Source of the DNA: Chloroflexota bacterium
Lineage (GTDB): Bacteria > Chloroflexota > Anaerolineae > Anaerolineales > Anaerolineaceae
NCBI GenBank assembly: GCA_009773005.1
Contig: WOUT01000018.1
Span: forward strand, 1 to 64,000
DNA: 64,000 nt
Direction of reading: 5' to 3'
The position numbers were made by a program, and so were the translations under genes. Positions within the stretch are counted from its first letter, which is position 1, and each line of letters starts with the position of its first letter. Shown here piece after piece: positions 53,259 through 61,649 of the stretch. The notes under the pieces are model-generated. The model made no database searches and was not told where the DNA came from. It worked only from the letters and a program-made list of their open reading frames with translations.

Positions 53259-54893
53259 CTAAATTCTTTTACCGCTCATTGAGCAGACACCCGTTGGGCA
53301 GACTTTTAGCCGAATGTGAGCTTCCACTTCAGCACGATAGTGGAAAACAATATCCCGGATTGGGGCTCCGGCGGTTTGACCGAGTCCACAGTTGGAAAGC
53401 TGGTATAGATTGTCGCTAAGGTTCATCAAATCGGTGAGATCGTTAAGCGAACCTGTACCTTCCGAGATATTGGTCAAGATTTCATACACACGTTGAGTAC
53501 CAATACGGCAAGGGTTGCATTTACCGCAGGATTCTTTCCGGAAGAAGTTGAGCAGCACACGAGCAAGGTCAACCACGCATGTATCATCATCACAAATCAG
53601 GAGGGCGCCAGACCCTAAAGCGACACCGGCTTTGCTAAATGAGTCAAAGTCCATCGGAGTGTCTTGAAGCGTTGCAGGAACAATGGATCCTGAGGAACCA
53701 CCAGTTTGAGCAAGTTTGAAGGTCTTTCCGTTCTTCATTCCCTTGCCATAAATGGCAATTACTTCACGTAATGTGATTCCCATTGGTACTTCGATCAGAC
53801 CGGTGACATTAACATTTCCCAAAATGGTGTAGACTTTTGTACCCGGGCTGGATTTAGGACCGAAACCACGATACCAATCCGCGCCATTCCGGAGGATTGG
53901 GGCGACATTGGCTAAAGTTTCGACGTTGTTCACCAGGGTTGGTTTGCCCCACAAGCCATGAGTCGTCGGGTAAGGGGGGCGGGCTCGCGGTTCACCGCGT
54001 TTGCCTTCAATAGATTCGATCAAGGCGGTTTCTTCACCGCAGATATAAGCGCCTGCGCCGGCATGAACATGCAATTCAAGGTTAAAGTCGGTTCCGAAAA
54101 TATTCCTGCCGAGGAAGCCCATCCCTTTTGCCTGAAGGATGGCTTTGCGGATGCGTTCCTGCGCAAGCACATACTCTCCGCGGATGTAAAGATAACCCTC
54201 GTTAGCGCCTACAGCGTAAGCCGCAATCGCTAATGCTTCGATGATCGAATGGGGATCACCTTCAAGGATCAAACGATCCTTAAAAGTACCAGGTTCGCTC
54301 TCATCAGCATTGCATATAACATACTTCTTCTCCCCTTTGGCTTTATAAACAAAGCGCCATTTAGTTCCTGTGGGGAAGCCTGCTCCGCCGCGACCGCGTA
54401 AACCGGATTTTTCGAGCGTATCGAAAATCTGGTCAGGAGTCATCGCTGTCAAGGCTGTGGCAAACGCTTGATAGCCATCTCGGATAATGTAATCATCAAT
54501 TGAATCCGGATCAATTTCTCCCGCTCGTTCCAGGACAATTCGCTGTTCCGCAGGCAGCGTTCCTTTTCTTGCGGATAGCCATGCAATGCGACCGGAAAGT
54601 TCACGTACCGGGGCTTGCAGAGAAACTGCTACTCTACCCTTATAAAGGTGTTCTTCAACAAGGAAGTGAACATCCTCTTTTTTTACAGGACCGTATATTA
54701 CCGCTTCAGGATATACAATCACCAGAGGAGAGGCGTCATGACGGCCAACATCACCTACCATTGTCAAAGAGACCTCGTTATCAAGCCCAAATGAGGTTAG
54801 TTCGTGCTGAAGCGCCTGATAAACGTCATTGGCGCCGTTTTCGATGCTTTTTGGATCACTGGAGACCAGAACCATGGAACGAATTGCTTTCAT
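53259..54893 (-). CDS. NuoF-like NAD(P)H/FMN subunit, copy 2 (no C-terminal ferredoxin domain)
   Basis: A 544-residue flavoprotein. A thioredoxin-like N-terminal domain (1-100) has lost all cluster cysteines. FMN and NAD(P)-binding motifs follow ('GLRGRGGAGFPTG', 'ESEPGTFKDR', 'GAGAYICGEETALIESIEGKRG'), then the N3 [4Fe-4S] site 'ESCGKCNPCRIG' with 'NCGLGQ'. It stops there without the two ferredoxin-type clusters found at the C-terminus of the other NuoF copy. It probably pairs with the NuoE encoded next to it (54906-55385). Pyridine-nucleotide preference cannot be read from sequence alone. Confidence 0.92.
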   Translation of the reverse strand: MKAIRSMVLVSSDPKSIENGANDVYQALQHELTSFGLDNEVSLTMVGDVGRHDASPLVIVYPEAVIYGPVKKEDVHFLVEEHLYKGRVAVSLQAPVRELSGRIAWLSARKGTLPAEQRIVLERAGEIDPDSIDDYIIRDGYQAFATALTAMTPDQIFDTLEKSGLRGRGGAGFPTGTKWRFVYKAKGEKKYVICNADESEPGTFKDRLILEGDPHSIIEALAIAAYAVGANEGYLYIRGEYVLAQERIRKAILQAKGMGFLGRNIFGTDFNLELHVHAGAGAYICGEETALIESIEGKRGEPRARPPYPTTHGLWGKPTLVNNVETLANVAPILRNGADWYRGFGPKSSPGTKVYTILGNVNVTGLIEVPMGITLREVIAIYGKGMKNGKTFKLAQTGGSSGSIVPATLQDTPMDFDSFSKAGVALGSGALLICDDDTCVVDLARVLLNFFRKESCGKCNPCRIGTQRVYEILTNISEGTGSLNDLTDLMNLSDNLYQLSNCGLGQTAGAPIRDIVFHYRAEVEAHIRLKVCPTGVCSMSGKRI

Positions 54894-54905
54894 GAGCGGC
54901 TCCTT

Positions 54906-55385
54906 TTAGTGATACCGGGCTAGAATTGACTGGACCTGTTTGGCGTCCACATTACCGAAGATGTCGTCATCGATCATCATGACAGGGCCAACACCGCAAA
55001 CGCCTAAACAACTCGTAGTAACCAACGTCCAATTACCGTCAGGTGTGGTTTCATCTTCATCAATCTTGAGAGCTTCTTTGACAGCCATCCAAACTTCTCG
55101 ACCACCTGCGACATGGCAAGGAGCGCTCTCACAGAACTGAATGACGTGTTTTCCGCGCGGCTTGGTTGAAAGCATCCGATAAAAACTTGCGACCGAGAAA
55201 AGATGGCTTTTCGGAACCCTCAACAAACGGCTGATTTCATCCAATGCTTCACCGGGCAAATAACCAATTTCCCGATTTACATCATTAAGAATCGGTATTA
55301 GTTCGTCTCGCGTCGCGCCATAACGGTCAACGGCAGTTCGTACTGCTTCCAGCACGACTTTTCCGTCTATAGGTACGATTGTCAT
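54906..55385 (-). CDS. NuoE-like [2Fe-2S] subunit, copy 2
   Basis: A 159-residue thioredoxin-like [2Fe-2S] protein with ligands in 'QFCESAPCHVAGG' and 'TSCLGVCGVGPVMM', and the helical N-terminal bundle of NuoE ('LIPILNDVNREIGYLPGEAL'). It partners the NuoF copy 2, whose start lies 12 bases downstream. GGAGGAG precedes its ATG. Confidence 0.92.
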   Translation of the reverse strand: MTIVPIDGKVVLEAVRTAVDRYGATRDELIPILNDVNREIGYLPGEALDEISRLLRVPKSHLFSVASFYRMLSTKPRGKHVIQFCESAPCHVAGGREVWMAVKEALKIDEDETTPDGNWTLVTTSCLGVCGVGPVMMIDDDIFGNVDAKQVQSILARYH

Positions 55386-55451
55386 TCTGCTCCTCCTTGG
55401 CTTCGGTGTTCGTGATTAAGTTGCAGGGAAAAAAACACCGCAGCAACTAAA

Positions 55452-57233
55452 TTAATTAATGACGATTGCATTAAAGTTACACACTTGCATACATATACCG
55501 CATCTTACGCATGCATCGGGATCAATGAGGTGGGTCTGACGCCGTTCCCCTGAAATGGCATTGACCGGGCAATTGCGTGCGCAAACCGTGCATCCTGTGC
55601 ATGTGCCGTCAATGATCTCGTATCGGATCAAGGACTTACAAACCTTGGAGGGGCAACGTTTTTCGTAGATATGGGCCTCGTACTCTGAACGGAAGTGTTG
55701 GAGAATACTTACGATCGGGTTAGGAGCGCCTTGACCTAAACCGCAGAGACTGGTTTCGCTGATTTCACTGCACAGCATTTCAAGGGTCTCGATATCTCCA
55801 TTTTTGCCTTTTCCATCGCAAATCCGCTCAAGGATTTCGAGGATGCGGCGTGTTCCAACACGGCAGGGAGTGCATTTACCACAAGACTCGTCTTGTGTGA
55901 ATTCCATGAAGAAACGGGCGATATCCACCATGCAGGTTTCTTCATCCATAACGACAAGACCACCTGAGCCCATGATGGAACCGGCTTTGGCAAGTTCTTC
56001 ATAATCTACAGGCAGGTCAAGGTACTCAGAAGGTAAACAACCGCCCATCGGACCGCCGGTTTGAATCGCTTTGAAACCCTTATCTTCCTTAATCCCGCCG
56101 CCGACATCATAAATGATCTCCCTAAGGGTAATTCCAAAGGGGACTTCTATCAAACCAGTGTGTTTCACGTCTCCAGCCAGGGCGAAGGTCTTGGTGCCCT
56201 TTGACTTTTCAGTTCCCATACTGGCGTACCAATCTGCGCCTTTTAGAATAATCTGTGGGACATTGGCATAGGTTTCTACGTTATTGATGTTGGAGGGTTT
56301 TCCGAATAACCCTTTCACTGCCGGAAATGGGGGGCGCGGATGAGGTTCACCACGATTACCTTCAATGGATGCCATCAGGGCGGTCTCTTCGCCGCATACA
56401 AACGCGCCAGCTCCCATACGAACTTCCAGGTCAAAATCAAAACTGGAACCTAAAATATTCTTGCCAAGCAACCCAAAATTGCGAGCTTGTTCAATTGCAA
56501 TATTCAAGGTTTTAACCGCGATGGGGTATTCTGCACGACAATAAATATAACCTTGATTTGAACCGATAGCATAAGCTGCGATAATCATCCCTTCGATTAC
56601 GGAATGGGGGTCACCCTCAAGAACACGACGGTTCATAAAGGCGCCAGGGTCGCCTTCATCGGCATTGCAAATTACAAATTTGGGAGATGCTTGAGAAGCA
56701 CGACAGAATTGCCATTTTTTACCAGTCGGGAATCCAGCTCCACCGCGACCTCGCAGTCCTGACTTCAAGACAATTTCGATCACTTCTTCAGGTTTATTTT
56801 GAGTCAAGACATTACCAAGGGCCTGATAACCGTCTTCGGCAATGTAATCTTCGATATTCTCAGGGTCGATCTTGCCGCAATTGCGTAAAACGACACGAAT
56901 CTCTTTAGCAGTAGGAGCGCTGAGCTCCTCATCGACAGTTATTTTCTTTTCTTCTACAAATTTCGCTGCAATACGGCCTTTTAGAAAATGTTCTTCAACA
57001 AGGTATGGAATATCATACGTCGTTAAACCAACGTAATGAACACCGTCTGGGTAGACCATCATTTCTGGTCCGTTACTGCAGCTACCAATCCTGGAGGTTT
57101 CAAGCACTTGAACCTCATCGATCAGTCCTTGTGCTACTATCTCATCCTGAAAAGCGTCCAAAACATCATGAGCGCCTTTATTCAAACATTCAGGATCGAC
57201 ACACACTAATACATGAGAACGAAAATGCGCCAT
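55452..57233 (-). CDS. NuoF/HydB-like flavoprotein subunit with C-terminal ferredoxin domain, copy 1
   Basis: A 593-residue HydB-type subunit. The N-terminal thioredoxin-like [2Fe-2S] domain keeps three of four cysteines (Cys11, Cys16, Cys52). FMN and NAD(P) motifs follow ('GLRGRGGAGFPTGKKW', 'DEGDPGAFMNRR', 'GAGAFVCGEETALMASIEG'), then the N3 site 'ESCGKCTPCRVG'. The C-terminal two [4Fe-4S] ferredoxin units are 'CTGCTVCARNCP' and 'CVRCGICMQVC'. This is the architecture of bifurcating hydrogenase beta subunits, where ferredoxin and NAD(H) meet at FMN. Confidence 0.94.
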   Translation of the reverse strand: MAHFRSHVLVCVDPECLNKGAHDVLDAFQDEIVAQGLIDEVQVLETSRIGSCSNGPEMMVYPDGVHYVGLTTYDIPYLVEEHFLKGRIAAKFVEEKKITVDEELSAPTAKEIRVVLRNCGKIDPENIEDYIAEDGYQALGNVLTQNKPEEVIEIVLKSGLRGRGGAGFPTGKKWQFCRASQASPKFVICNADEGDPGAFMNRRVLEGDPHSVIEGMIIAAYAIGSNQGYIYCRAEYPIAVKTLNIAIEQARNFGLLGKNILGSSFDFDLEVRMGAGAFVCGEETALMASIEGNRGEPHPRPPFPAVKGLFGKPSNINNVETYANVPQIILKGADWYASMGTEKSKGTKTFALAGDVKHTGLIEVPFGITLREIIYDVGGGIKEDKGFKAIQTGGPMGGCLPSEYLDLPVDYEELAKAGSIMGSGGLVVMDEETCMVDIARFFMEFTQDESCGKCTPCRVGTRRILEILERICDGKGKNGDIETLEMLCSEISETSLCGLGQGAPNPIVSILQHFRSEYEAHIYEKRCPSKVCKSLIRYEIIDGTCTGCTVCARNCPVNAISGERRQTHLIDPDACVRCGICMQVCNFNAIVIN

Positions 57234-57277
57234 TGATACACCTTATACATATAGAATGCAAGTGCTGGTAACAGAAG

Positions 57278-57646
57278 TTAGATGTTTATCATGTGATCAG
57301 TCACAACTTTGCCGTTGCCGACATGCTCTTTTAAGATTTTTTTGGCAATATCCGGAGTCACTTTACCATAGGTTACTTTGGCTGCTTCTCCAATAACAAC
57401 TTGCAGAATGGGTTCTTTTTCACAAATTCCAATGCAGCCAGTTTGTGTAACAATAATCCCGCTCAAAGAGTCTTTTTCGATCGTATCAAGGATCGATTTC
57501 ATTGTATCGCGAGCGCCGGCGGCAATACCGCATGTGCCCATCCCAACGATGACTTGCACAGTACCGGAGGATGCCTTAAGGTCGCGTTTTTTTAAGGCTT
57601 CTTCTCGTACGCGCTTTAAGTCTTCAAGGCTTTTGATAGTTGACAT
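57278..57646 (-). CDS. Thioredoxin-like [2Fe-2S] ferredoxin
   Basis: A 122-residue protein with 'IVGMGTCGIAAGARDTM' and 'TQTGCIGICEKEPILQV', the pattern of the (2Fe-2S) ferredoxin-domain proteins that sit beside hydB in clostridial hydrogenase operons. Three of the four usual cysteine positions are seen. It is either a separate electron carrier or a loosely bound subunit. 20 bases downstream of the HATPase gene and 44 bases upstream of NuoF copy 1. Confidence 0.87.
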   Translation of the reverse strand: MSTIKSLEDLKRVREEALKKRDLKASSGTVQVIVGMGTCGIAAGARDTMKSILDTIEKDSLSGIIVTQTGCIGICEKEPILQVVIGEAAKVTYGKVTPDIAKKILKEHVGNGKVVTDHMINI

Positions 57647-57666
57647 TTTTTCATCTCCTGCTGACC

Positions 57667-58242
57667 TTATTGAGTTTTTGATACATGACCTGCCTTGGAA
57701 TTATTCTGAGCATCAGCAATTCCAGATTCCAGCATTTCACGTATCCAATTTAGAATTAATGGTTCTGACATTGACATGCCACCGAGTTCGGCTTTTATCG
57801 GTTCATCGTTAAAATTGAATGAGTGATCATTGTAACGGTAAAGAAACATCCAATGAACTTGCGGATTGGCGATCAAAAGGTGAAGCATGGTTGTTGTGTA
57901 ATCTCCCAGCGGCATTCGATCAATGTGGCTATATTGAAATTGAACGATCAACTTTGTGCCTTCACCGATACGCGAAGTAATTTCGAATGAACCATTGCAT
58001 TCTTCAGCCGCAGCTTTAAGTAGGGGGATCCCTAAACCAACTTTACGAGTCGTCCGACTCGTTACAAATGGATCCACCACTTTTACCAGCATTTCTGAGT
58101 CCATCCCACGACCGTCATCTTGAACACTCAATTTTAAAAGATCTGCTTTTGTATCTTCAACAATTTCGATGGTAATATTCTTTGCTTTTGCAGAAACGCT
58201 ATTTTCTGCGATATCTAAGATATGAAGGGAAAGTTCTCTCAA
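57667..58242 (-). CDS. GHKL/HATPase-domain protein (hydrogenase-associated)
   Basis: A 191-residue protein starting 'MRELSLHILDIAENSVSAKA', with the ATP-binding boxes 'DIAENSV' (N), 'QDDGRGM' (G1) and 'GLGIPLL' (G2). It has no histidine phosphorylation domain and resembles anti-sigma/SpoIIAB-like ATPases. Such genes recur between NuoE and NuoF genes in bifurcating hydrogenase operons; function unknown. The start is TTG at 58242, two codons after the NuoE stop. Confidence 0.85.
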   Translation of the reverse strand: MRELSLHILDIAENSVSAKAKNITIEIVEDTKADLLKLSVQDDGRGMDSEMLVKVVDPFVTSRTTRKVGLGIPLLKAAAEECNGSFEITSRIGEGTKLIVQFQYSHIDRMPLGDYTTTMLHLLIANPQVHWMFLYRYNDHSFNFNDEPIKAELGGMSMSEPLILNWIREMLESGIADAQNNSKAGHVSKTQ

Positions 58243-58245
58243 AGG

Positions 58246-58767
58246 TTACTCGGCTTTTTCCTGAATAGGCTTAAAAACCTGTGGAAGTTTATTTGGTTTA
58301 ACTCGTCCTAAAACTTCTTCATCAATAACAATAACGGGCGCTTGTGAGCATGCTCCAACACACCGGCACACTTCCACGGTGATGTTCCCATCTGCGGTGG
58401 TTTGACCCGGTTCAATGCCTAAAACCTGTTTGGTTTTTTCTATCAGGGCTGATGTTCCACCGACATAACACGCCGTTCCCATGCAGAATTTCACAGTGTG
58501 CTTGCCGCGGGGAGTGGTGGTAAAGAACGAATAGAACGAAACAACACCATGAACCCGAGAGACAGGAATCTGAAGCCGTTTAGCGACGTATTCCTGCATT
58601 GATGCGGTAATAAAACCAATCGCGGATTGGAGCTCATTCAATACTACCATTGTGGCGCCAGGACGTTCTTTGTTTTGATCAATAATCTGGTCAATGATAT
58701 TTTTCTTTGCCAAATCGGTTAGTGGATCATTTTTTTGGATCGTTTTTGTAGTGGGGGCAGATGTCAT
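58246..58767 (-). CDS. NuoE/HydC-like [2Fe-2S] subunit, copy 1
   Basis: A 173-residue NuoE-type protein with ligands in 'KFCMGTACYVGGT' and 'VCRCVGACSQAPVIV'. It corresponds to HydC of bifurcating hydrogenases, which stands beside HydB. It is the first gene after a 176-base gap containing a candidate promoter, so the catalytic operon probably starts here. Confidence 0.92.
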   Translation of the reverse strand: MTSAPTTKTIQKNDPLTDLAKKNIIDQIIDQNKERPGATMVVLNELQSAIGFITASMQEYVAKRLQIPVSRVHGVVSFYSFFTTTPRGKHTVKFCMGTACYVGGTSALIEKTKQVLGIEPGQTTADGNITVEVCRCVGACSQAPVIVIDEEVLGRVKPNKLPQVFKPIQEKAE

Positions 58768-58788
58768 AAAAAGACTCCAATTATTTTA

Positions 58789-58817
58789 TTGTTAGACCGA
58801 TCATGTGTAATTTTCAA
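58789..58817 (-). promoter_or_regulatory. Candidate promoter of the hydrogenase structural operon, with an upstream palindrome
   Basis: On the minus strand, TTGAAA (58817-58812) and TAACAA (58794-58789) with a 17-base spacer, about 25 bases before the NuoE start. Upstream of the -35 lies an inverted repeat AATGAC-N5-GTCATT (58858-58874), a possible regulator site. No Rex-type operator was recognised. Confidence 0.5.
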
Positions 58818-58943
58818 ATTTGCCCAAGTAAGTGTAACTGCCATGCTTAGGCTGAGTAATGACTAAATGTCATTTAAACGACTGCAGGTCATCCAAAAAC
58901 GTTCAATTTAGGTCAATGAAGCCAATGAATTCTACTCGATAAT

Positions 58944-59765
58944 CTATATCATACCATCAGTAAAACTGATGAATCGACCTTGAGAATTAGATAATGCCAA
59001 TTTAATTTCACTTATGGCTGGATAAAAAATATGTAGTGACATCCTCCTGCTGAACTCATCGAGTCTATGCACATCACCATTTTGGACGAGCGGATAACCG
59101 GAGATTTGCGGATATATTGATGAAGCTAAAGCAGGATCAATGTGTTTTGAAATTTCCAACGCCTCAATAGTGATATCTGTTGGCACTAGCCCCAGATTCT
59201 CAATCAAACTAAAAACTTTGCGGTCTATATGGGCGGGGATAAATAAACCGCTTAATTCTGAAACAGCCTTCCAGGCTTCGCTTAATGACATACTCGAACT
59301 GGTGAGAAGCAACTGGTTTTCGCGACGTATGAAATCTCCAGCTGCATCAACAACGAATTGCTCCCCAAAATGCTCGGGTTGGTTCATGATTTTCGGCAGA
59401 GTGCGGTTGACGAGTTCTTGAAGTTTGTTGACTTGTTCTAAGGTATCGAACAGGCAAAGGGAATGTACATCTTCGCGTGTTTGAAGTTCGATTCCAGGTA
59501 AAACAGTTAAGGGATACTTTTCGGCAGCTTTTTGGACAGCCGAAATATTGGCTGTTGAATTATGATCTGTGATGGCAATGAGCTGAATCCCGAGATCGAG
59601 TGCAAATTCAACGATTAAAGGGGGGGTCATTTCTGCTTCAGCACAAGGTGAAAGCACCGTGTGCACATGTAGATCTGCAATAAAGGTGTTGATTTGATCA
59701 GTCAAAGGAGTAATTAGATCATTCCGCGGGTTTACATCGTAGACCCAATTCCCAAAGTAATCCAA
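58944..59765 (-). CDS. PHP-domain putative metal-dependent phosphoesterase
   Basis: Up to 273 residues (TTG at 59765), with the PHP metal-binding motifs 'IADLHVHTVLSPCAEAEM' (about 30-47), 'LIAITDHNST', and 'NGDVHRLDEF'. It resembles the PHP proteins that stand beside FeFe hydrogenase genes in Clostridia; the natural substrate is not known. A TTG at 59705, just after the DRTGG stop, gives a shorter protein and may be the real start; neither has a convincing ribosome binding site. Confidence 0.83.
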   Translation of the reverse strand: MDYFGNWVYDVNPRNDLITPLTDQINTFIADLHVHTVLSPCAEAEMTPPLIVEFALDLGIQLIAITDHNSTANISAVQKAAEKYPLTVLPGIELQTREDVHSLCLFDTLEQVNKLQELVNRTLPKIMNQPEHFGEQFVVDAAGDFIRRENQLLLTSSSMSLSEAWKAVSELSGLFIPAHIDRKVFSLIENLGLVPTDITIEALEISKHIDPALASSIYPQISGYPLVQNGDVHRLDEFSRRMSLHIFYPAISEIKLALSNSQGRFISFTDGMI

Positions 59766-60072
59766 CCATATTAAAGGATGTTTTTTCCGTACCTAACAGT
59801 ACCACTCCCTCTTCGTTCGCTTTAGCGATTGTAGCAGCGTCAGGTGCGGCGCCTTCTGTGATGATGACCGCAGAAAGTTCTAGTAAAGCGGCAACAGCAA
59901 CAATGTTGGAATGAGCCTGAAGGGTTACCCAAATCGATTGATGCGGTGCGCCTGCCATGACACAGCTTAACAGATCAGATGAATATCCATATGAAGGTAC
60001 TACTTGTGAAAAAGCTTTGGATTCTGTGATAACCTTTAATTCTAACGCTGTGATAATTTCCTGAATATTCAC
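59719..60072 (-). CDS. DRTGG-domain protein, copy 2
   Basis: A 117-residue single DRTGG-type domain ('MAGAPHQSIWVTLQAHSNIV', 'ELSAVIITEGAAPD') beginning at a GTG (60072) with AAGGAG seven bases upstream. The upstream in-frame ATG at 60105 lies within the CBS-HATPase gene. DRTGG domains occur in phosphotransacetylase-like proteins and CBS proteins and may bind nucleotides; function here unknown. Its end overlaps the PHP gene if PHP starts at 59765. Confidence 0.8.
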   Translation of the reverse strand: MNIQEIITALELKVITESKAFSQVVPSYGYSSDLLSCVMAGAPHQSIWVTLQAHSNIVAVAALLELSAVIITEGAAPDAATIAKANEEGVVLLGTEKTSFNMVGLLWELGLRCKPAE

Positions 60073-60073
60073 A

Positions 60074-61072
60074 TTAATTCTCCTTGTTAGGGGTTGACCC
60101 TTCACCTACAGATTCTTCTTTTTGAAGAAGTATTTTTAGACGTAAATTGGTGCCCTTGCCATAAACAGATTCAAGTCGCATTGAATCTACACACCTTTGA
60201 ATATTTACAAGACCCATACCTGCGCCAAACCCTAACTCCCTGACGGTTTCTGTGGCTGTTGAATACCCCGGGCGCAAAGCCAATTCGACATTTTCAATAC
60301 CTGGGCCATCATCAGAAATGTTGATCGAAATTTGGTGCGGTTCAATTTCAACTCGTATGACTCCACCGTTAGTCGTGTGGATGATTAAATTCATTTCCGC
60401 TTCATAAATGGCAATTCCAGTTCGGCGGGCGATCTGAGGTGTAGCGCCCAGTCTCAATAGCGCTCGTTTGATCGCAGAGGAGGCTGCACCTCCGCGAACA
60501 AAATCACCCTGCTTAATGTTGTATCTCAGGATGAGACTGGAACGATCAGATTCGATATCTTCAAAAAGGTGGCTGGCTCGATACCGTCTGACTTCTTCCG
60601 CGTGATAATCCTTTTGCAGCGCCTTCAGGATACCGCTGGTGATATCACCCTTTGTAATGATTCCTGCCAAAATATTATTCTCATCAAGAACAGGCAGGCG
60701 GCCATAGTCCGAGCTGACAAACAATTTTAAGGCATCTATGACCGGGTCGACCCCGTGAACGGTTAGAAGTTTAGAGCTCATATACGTTGAGACAGGAGAG
60801 GATAAATCGTTTTTTTGAAGACAGCGGATTAAATCTTCAATGCTAATAATTCCAACGAGCGTATTATTTAATATTACCGGCGCTCCGGAAATTCGGTTTT
60901 GACGAAACAAATTGAGAGTGTCACACATAGTAGTGTCTGGTGCGACTGTCGCAGGATTCCGCGTCATGACCGCGTCAATTTTTAATTCATAGGCTAGTTC
61001 TTCAACCCGGGTGATATTCTCTGCATCTTTATCGGTAATGGTATGTCCTTGAAAACGAGAGGGCTCGCCCAT
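60074..61072 (-). CDS. CBS-pair protein fused to a HATPase domain
   Basis: A 332-residue protein. Two CBS repeats occupy about residues 30-150 ('DAVMTRNPATVAPDTTMCDT', 'YMSSKLLTVHGVDPVIDALK'). A linker and a GHKL ATPase domain of the anti-sigma (RsbT/SpoIIAB) type follow at about 205-320 ('IYEAEMNLIIHTTNGG', 'ISDDGPGI', 'GFGAGMGLVN'). CBS domains usually sense adenine nucleotides or NAD, so it could couple energy charge to an ATPase switch (inference). AGGAGAA precedes the ATG. Confidence 0.85.
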   Translation of the reverse strand: MGEPSRFQGHTITDKDAENITRVEELAYELKIDAVMTRNPATVAPDTTMCDTLNLFRQNRISGAPVILNNTLVGIISIEDLIRCLQKNDLSSPVSTYMSSKLLTVHGVDPVIDALKLFVSSDYGRLPVLDENNILAGIITKGDITSGILKALQKDYHAEEVRRYRASHLFEDIESDRSSLILRYNIKQGDFVRGGAASSAIKRALLRLGATPQIARRTGIAIYEAEMNLIIHTTNGGVIRVEIEPHQISINISDDGPGIENVELALRPGYSTATETVRELGFGAGMGLVNIQRCVDSMRLESVYGKGTNLRLKILLQKEESVGEGSTPNKEN

Positions 61073-61083
61073 ATTTCTCCTAT

Positions 61084-61464
61084 TTATTCATCACATGAAC
61101 ACGGACCATCTCCAACCGACCTTTCGAGGCTAGGTAAACCTGCTCGATGCAACCTTCCACAAAGTTCAAACATGCCAAATTGTGATGAAATCAAGGCAAG
61201 TTCTTCTTCAGCGGCAAGAGCTATTGTTTCCTTTGGGGGAATCTTGCCGCGAACAATAATTACTGCAGCGACATCGGCCATCATTGAGGTTCTGATCACC
61301 TGCGGGTTACACAAACCGGTCAAAAGAACTGCTTCAGGTTGAATGGAAGCGAGCACATCACTCATAAGGTCGGCTCCGCAGCCCCCTTTGATCTCACGCT
61401 CAAGATTTGCAGTAGGGTTATACAAATGACCGTCAATTAGCTTTATTAATTCTTTTACTTTCAT
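61084..61464 (-). CDS. DRTGG-domain protein, copy 1
   Basis: A 126-residue DRTGG-type protein ('LIKLIDGHLYNPTANLERE', 'GCGADLMSDVLASI', 'AAVIIVRGKIPPKETIALA'). Similar genes precede bifurcating-hydrogenase clusters in Clostridia. Start at ATG 61464; an in-frame GTG at 61476 is possible. First gene of the minus-strand hydrogenase region. Confidence 0.8.
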   Translation of the reverse strand: MKVKELIKLIDGHLYNPTANLEREIKGGCGADLMSDVLASIQPEAVLLTGLCNPQVIRTSMMADVAAVIIVRGKIPPKETIALAAEEELALISSQFGMFELCGRLHRAGLPSLERSVGDGPCSCDE

Positions 61465-61520
61465 TTCAACATCCACATTTCAGGAATATATACGGGTAAG
61501 AAGGTGAATCTAATTTGGAT

Positions 61521-61550
61521 ATGATACTTTATTGTATGTACTATTGACAA
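61521..61550 (-). promoter_or_regulatory. Candidate promoter of the DRTGG-CBS-PHP cassette
   Basis: On the minus strand, TTGTCA (61550-61545) and TATCAT (61526-61521) with an 18-base spacer, ahead of the first DRTGG gene. The same 173-base gap must also hold the rightward hisS promoter, which includes a TTGACA at 61544 but no good -10. Confidence 0.45.
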
Positions 61551-61649
61551 GTGGAATTGGTCACAAAATCATGGAAAATAGTTCCTGAGGTTTGATCTAA
61601 AACAAGTATGTTAAAATCAGTAATCATCAGCAGAGTTAAGGAAGAAAAA

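Noticed and set aside
49265-58767. Respiratory complex I
   Set aside because: NuoE, NuoF and NuoG-like genes are present, but no membrane subunits (NuoA, H, J-N) or NuoB/C/D are seen, and NiFe subunits with intact nickel motifs end the operon.
58789-58943. Rex (NADH-sensing) operator before the hydrogenase operon
   Set aside because: No TTGTGA-N6-TCACAA-like sequence was found; only an AATGAC-N5-GTCATT repeat is present.
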